From: Flavobacteriia bacterium
GTDB lineage: Bacteria; Bacteroidota; Bacteroidia; Flavobacteriales; Flavobacteriaceae
DNA: 6,680 bases
Assembly (NCBI GenBank): GCA_011330545.1
Contig: DRQI01000111.1
Location: 1 to 6,680, forward strand
Direction: 5' to 3'
The notes under the pieces were generated by a model. That model did not search any database. It was not told the DNA's origin and saw only the letters and a program-made list of their open reading frames with translations. Position numbers and translations under genes: made by a program. Positions 6,205 to 6,680 of this stretch are shown piece by piece. The number at the start of each line of letters is the position of its first letter. The first letter of the stretch is position 1.

Positions 6205-6680
6205 ATGATAGACAAATCAACAAAAGCGGCACGAGGTAGCGTGCAGTGTGAAAATACAAATATAAATTTATTAAAAGCCAATGATTATGTTGCCGATATT
6301 ATCCGTAAAGAAATGGCAAAAAACAACACCCTACTTATCAATATTACCTCCTCAGCAGGAAGCGGTAAAACTACCCTTATGCAAAAAACCGCCGAAAAGC
6401 TAAAAGACAACATAAATATAGCCGTAATGGTGGGCGATTTAGAAACTGAACGCGATGCAGAGCGCATCCGTAAAACCGGCATACAAGCCCTTCAGATAGT
6501 TACCGGAGGTATCTGTCACCTCGAAGCCCAAATGATACACCAAGTACTGCCCGAATACGATTTAAAAAATATCGATTTGCTATTTATTGAGAATGTTGGC
6601 AACTTAGTATGCCCGGCATCTTTTGATTTGGGTGAAGATTACCGCGTAACATTAATGGCCACTACCGAAGGCGACGACAA
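6205..6680 (+). CDS. hypB: Hydrogenase nickel incorporation GTPase HypB, 3'-truncated by window edge
   Basis: HypB is the GTPase that, with HypA, loads nickel into the large subunit. The ATG at 6205 opens 158 codons plus two bases to the edge. A P-loop is at AGSGKTTL (51-58), followed by GDLETERDAERI (78-89), TGGICHLEA (100-108) and ENVGNLVCPASFDLGE (129-144), all diagnostic of HypB. The metal-binding residues C104, H105 and C136 correspond to the G-domain site of E. coli HypB. The N-terminus lacks both the CxxCGC motif and a His-rich stretch found in some HypBs, having only a lone Cys15. The residue before the P-loop Gly is Ala instead of the common Pro. The rest, including the nucleotide-specificity motif, lies outside the window. 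Upstream is A-rich with no Shine-Dalgarno. Further hyp genes (C, D, E, F) presumably follow. Confidence 0.96.
   Translation, partial: MIDKSTKAARGSVQCENTNINLLKANDYVADIIRKEMAKNNTLLINITSSAGSGKTTLMQKTAEKLKDNINIAVMVGDLETERDAERIRKTGIQALQIVTGGICHLEAQMIHQVLPEYDLKNIDLLFIENVGNLVCPASFDLGEDYRVTLMATTEGDD

Noticed and set aside
1..6680. CRISPR arrays, tRNA or rRNA genes, insertion sequences
   Set aside because: No spaced direct repeats, cloverleaf-like segments, transposase motifs or terminal inverted repeats were seen on reading.

Overview
The window looks like part of a low-GC Bacteroidota (probably Flavobacteriia or a relative) chromosome. The coding sequence is A/T-rich, start codons are preceded by A-rich stretches rather than Shine-Dalgarno sites, and one candidate promoter box matches the Bacteroidota consensus TAnnTTTG. 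The organism is inferred from style only; no marker gene is present.

The window is one [NiFe]-hydrogenase locus. At the left edge a minus-strand hypA (nickel-insertion factor) runs off the window. A 320-bp, very AT-rich divergent intergenic region follows. Then, on the plus strand, come the hydrogenase small subunit (602-1561) and large subunit (1588-3180). These resemble the actinobacterial-type, high-affinity group 1h uptake hydrogenases (HhyS/HhyL; formerly group 5) or the close group 1l; the exact group needs a tree. A strong intrinsic terminator (3206-3242) closes this structural unit.

A second, tightly packed plus-strand unit follows. It holds the HyaD/HybD-type maturation endopeptidase (3327-3806), two small proteins I do not recognise (3807-4121 and 4118-4384), a TPR-like repeat protein (4359-5837), a second and divergent hypA (5844-6191), and the start of hypB (6205 to the right edge). 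Gene junctions are abutting, overlapping or separated by at most 13 bp.

How the genes fit together: HypA and HypB deliver nickel to the large subunit. The endopeptidase then removes the 15-residue C-terminal tail after the last cysteine motif, and the mature large subunit pairs with the Fe-S small subunit. The small subunit has neither a Tat signal nor a membrane anchor, and no cytochrome b or other electron acceptor is encoded in the window. The three unassigned genes between the protease and hypA are the most interesting unexplained content. The edge hypA and hypB genes are both truncated by the window.
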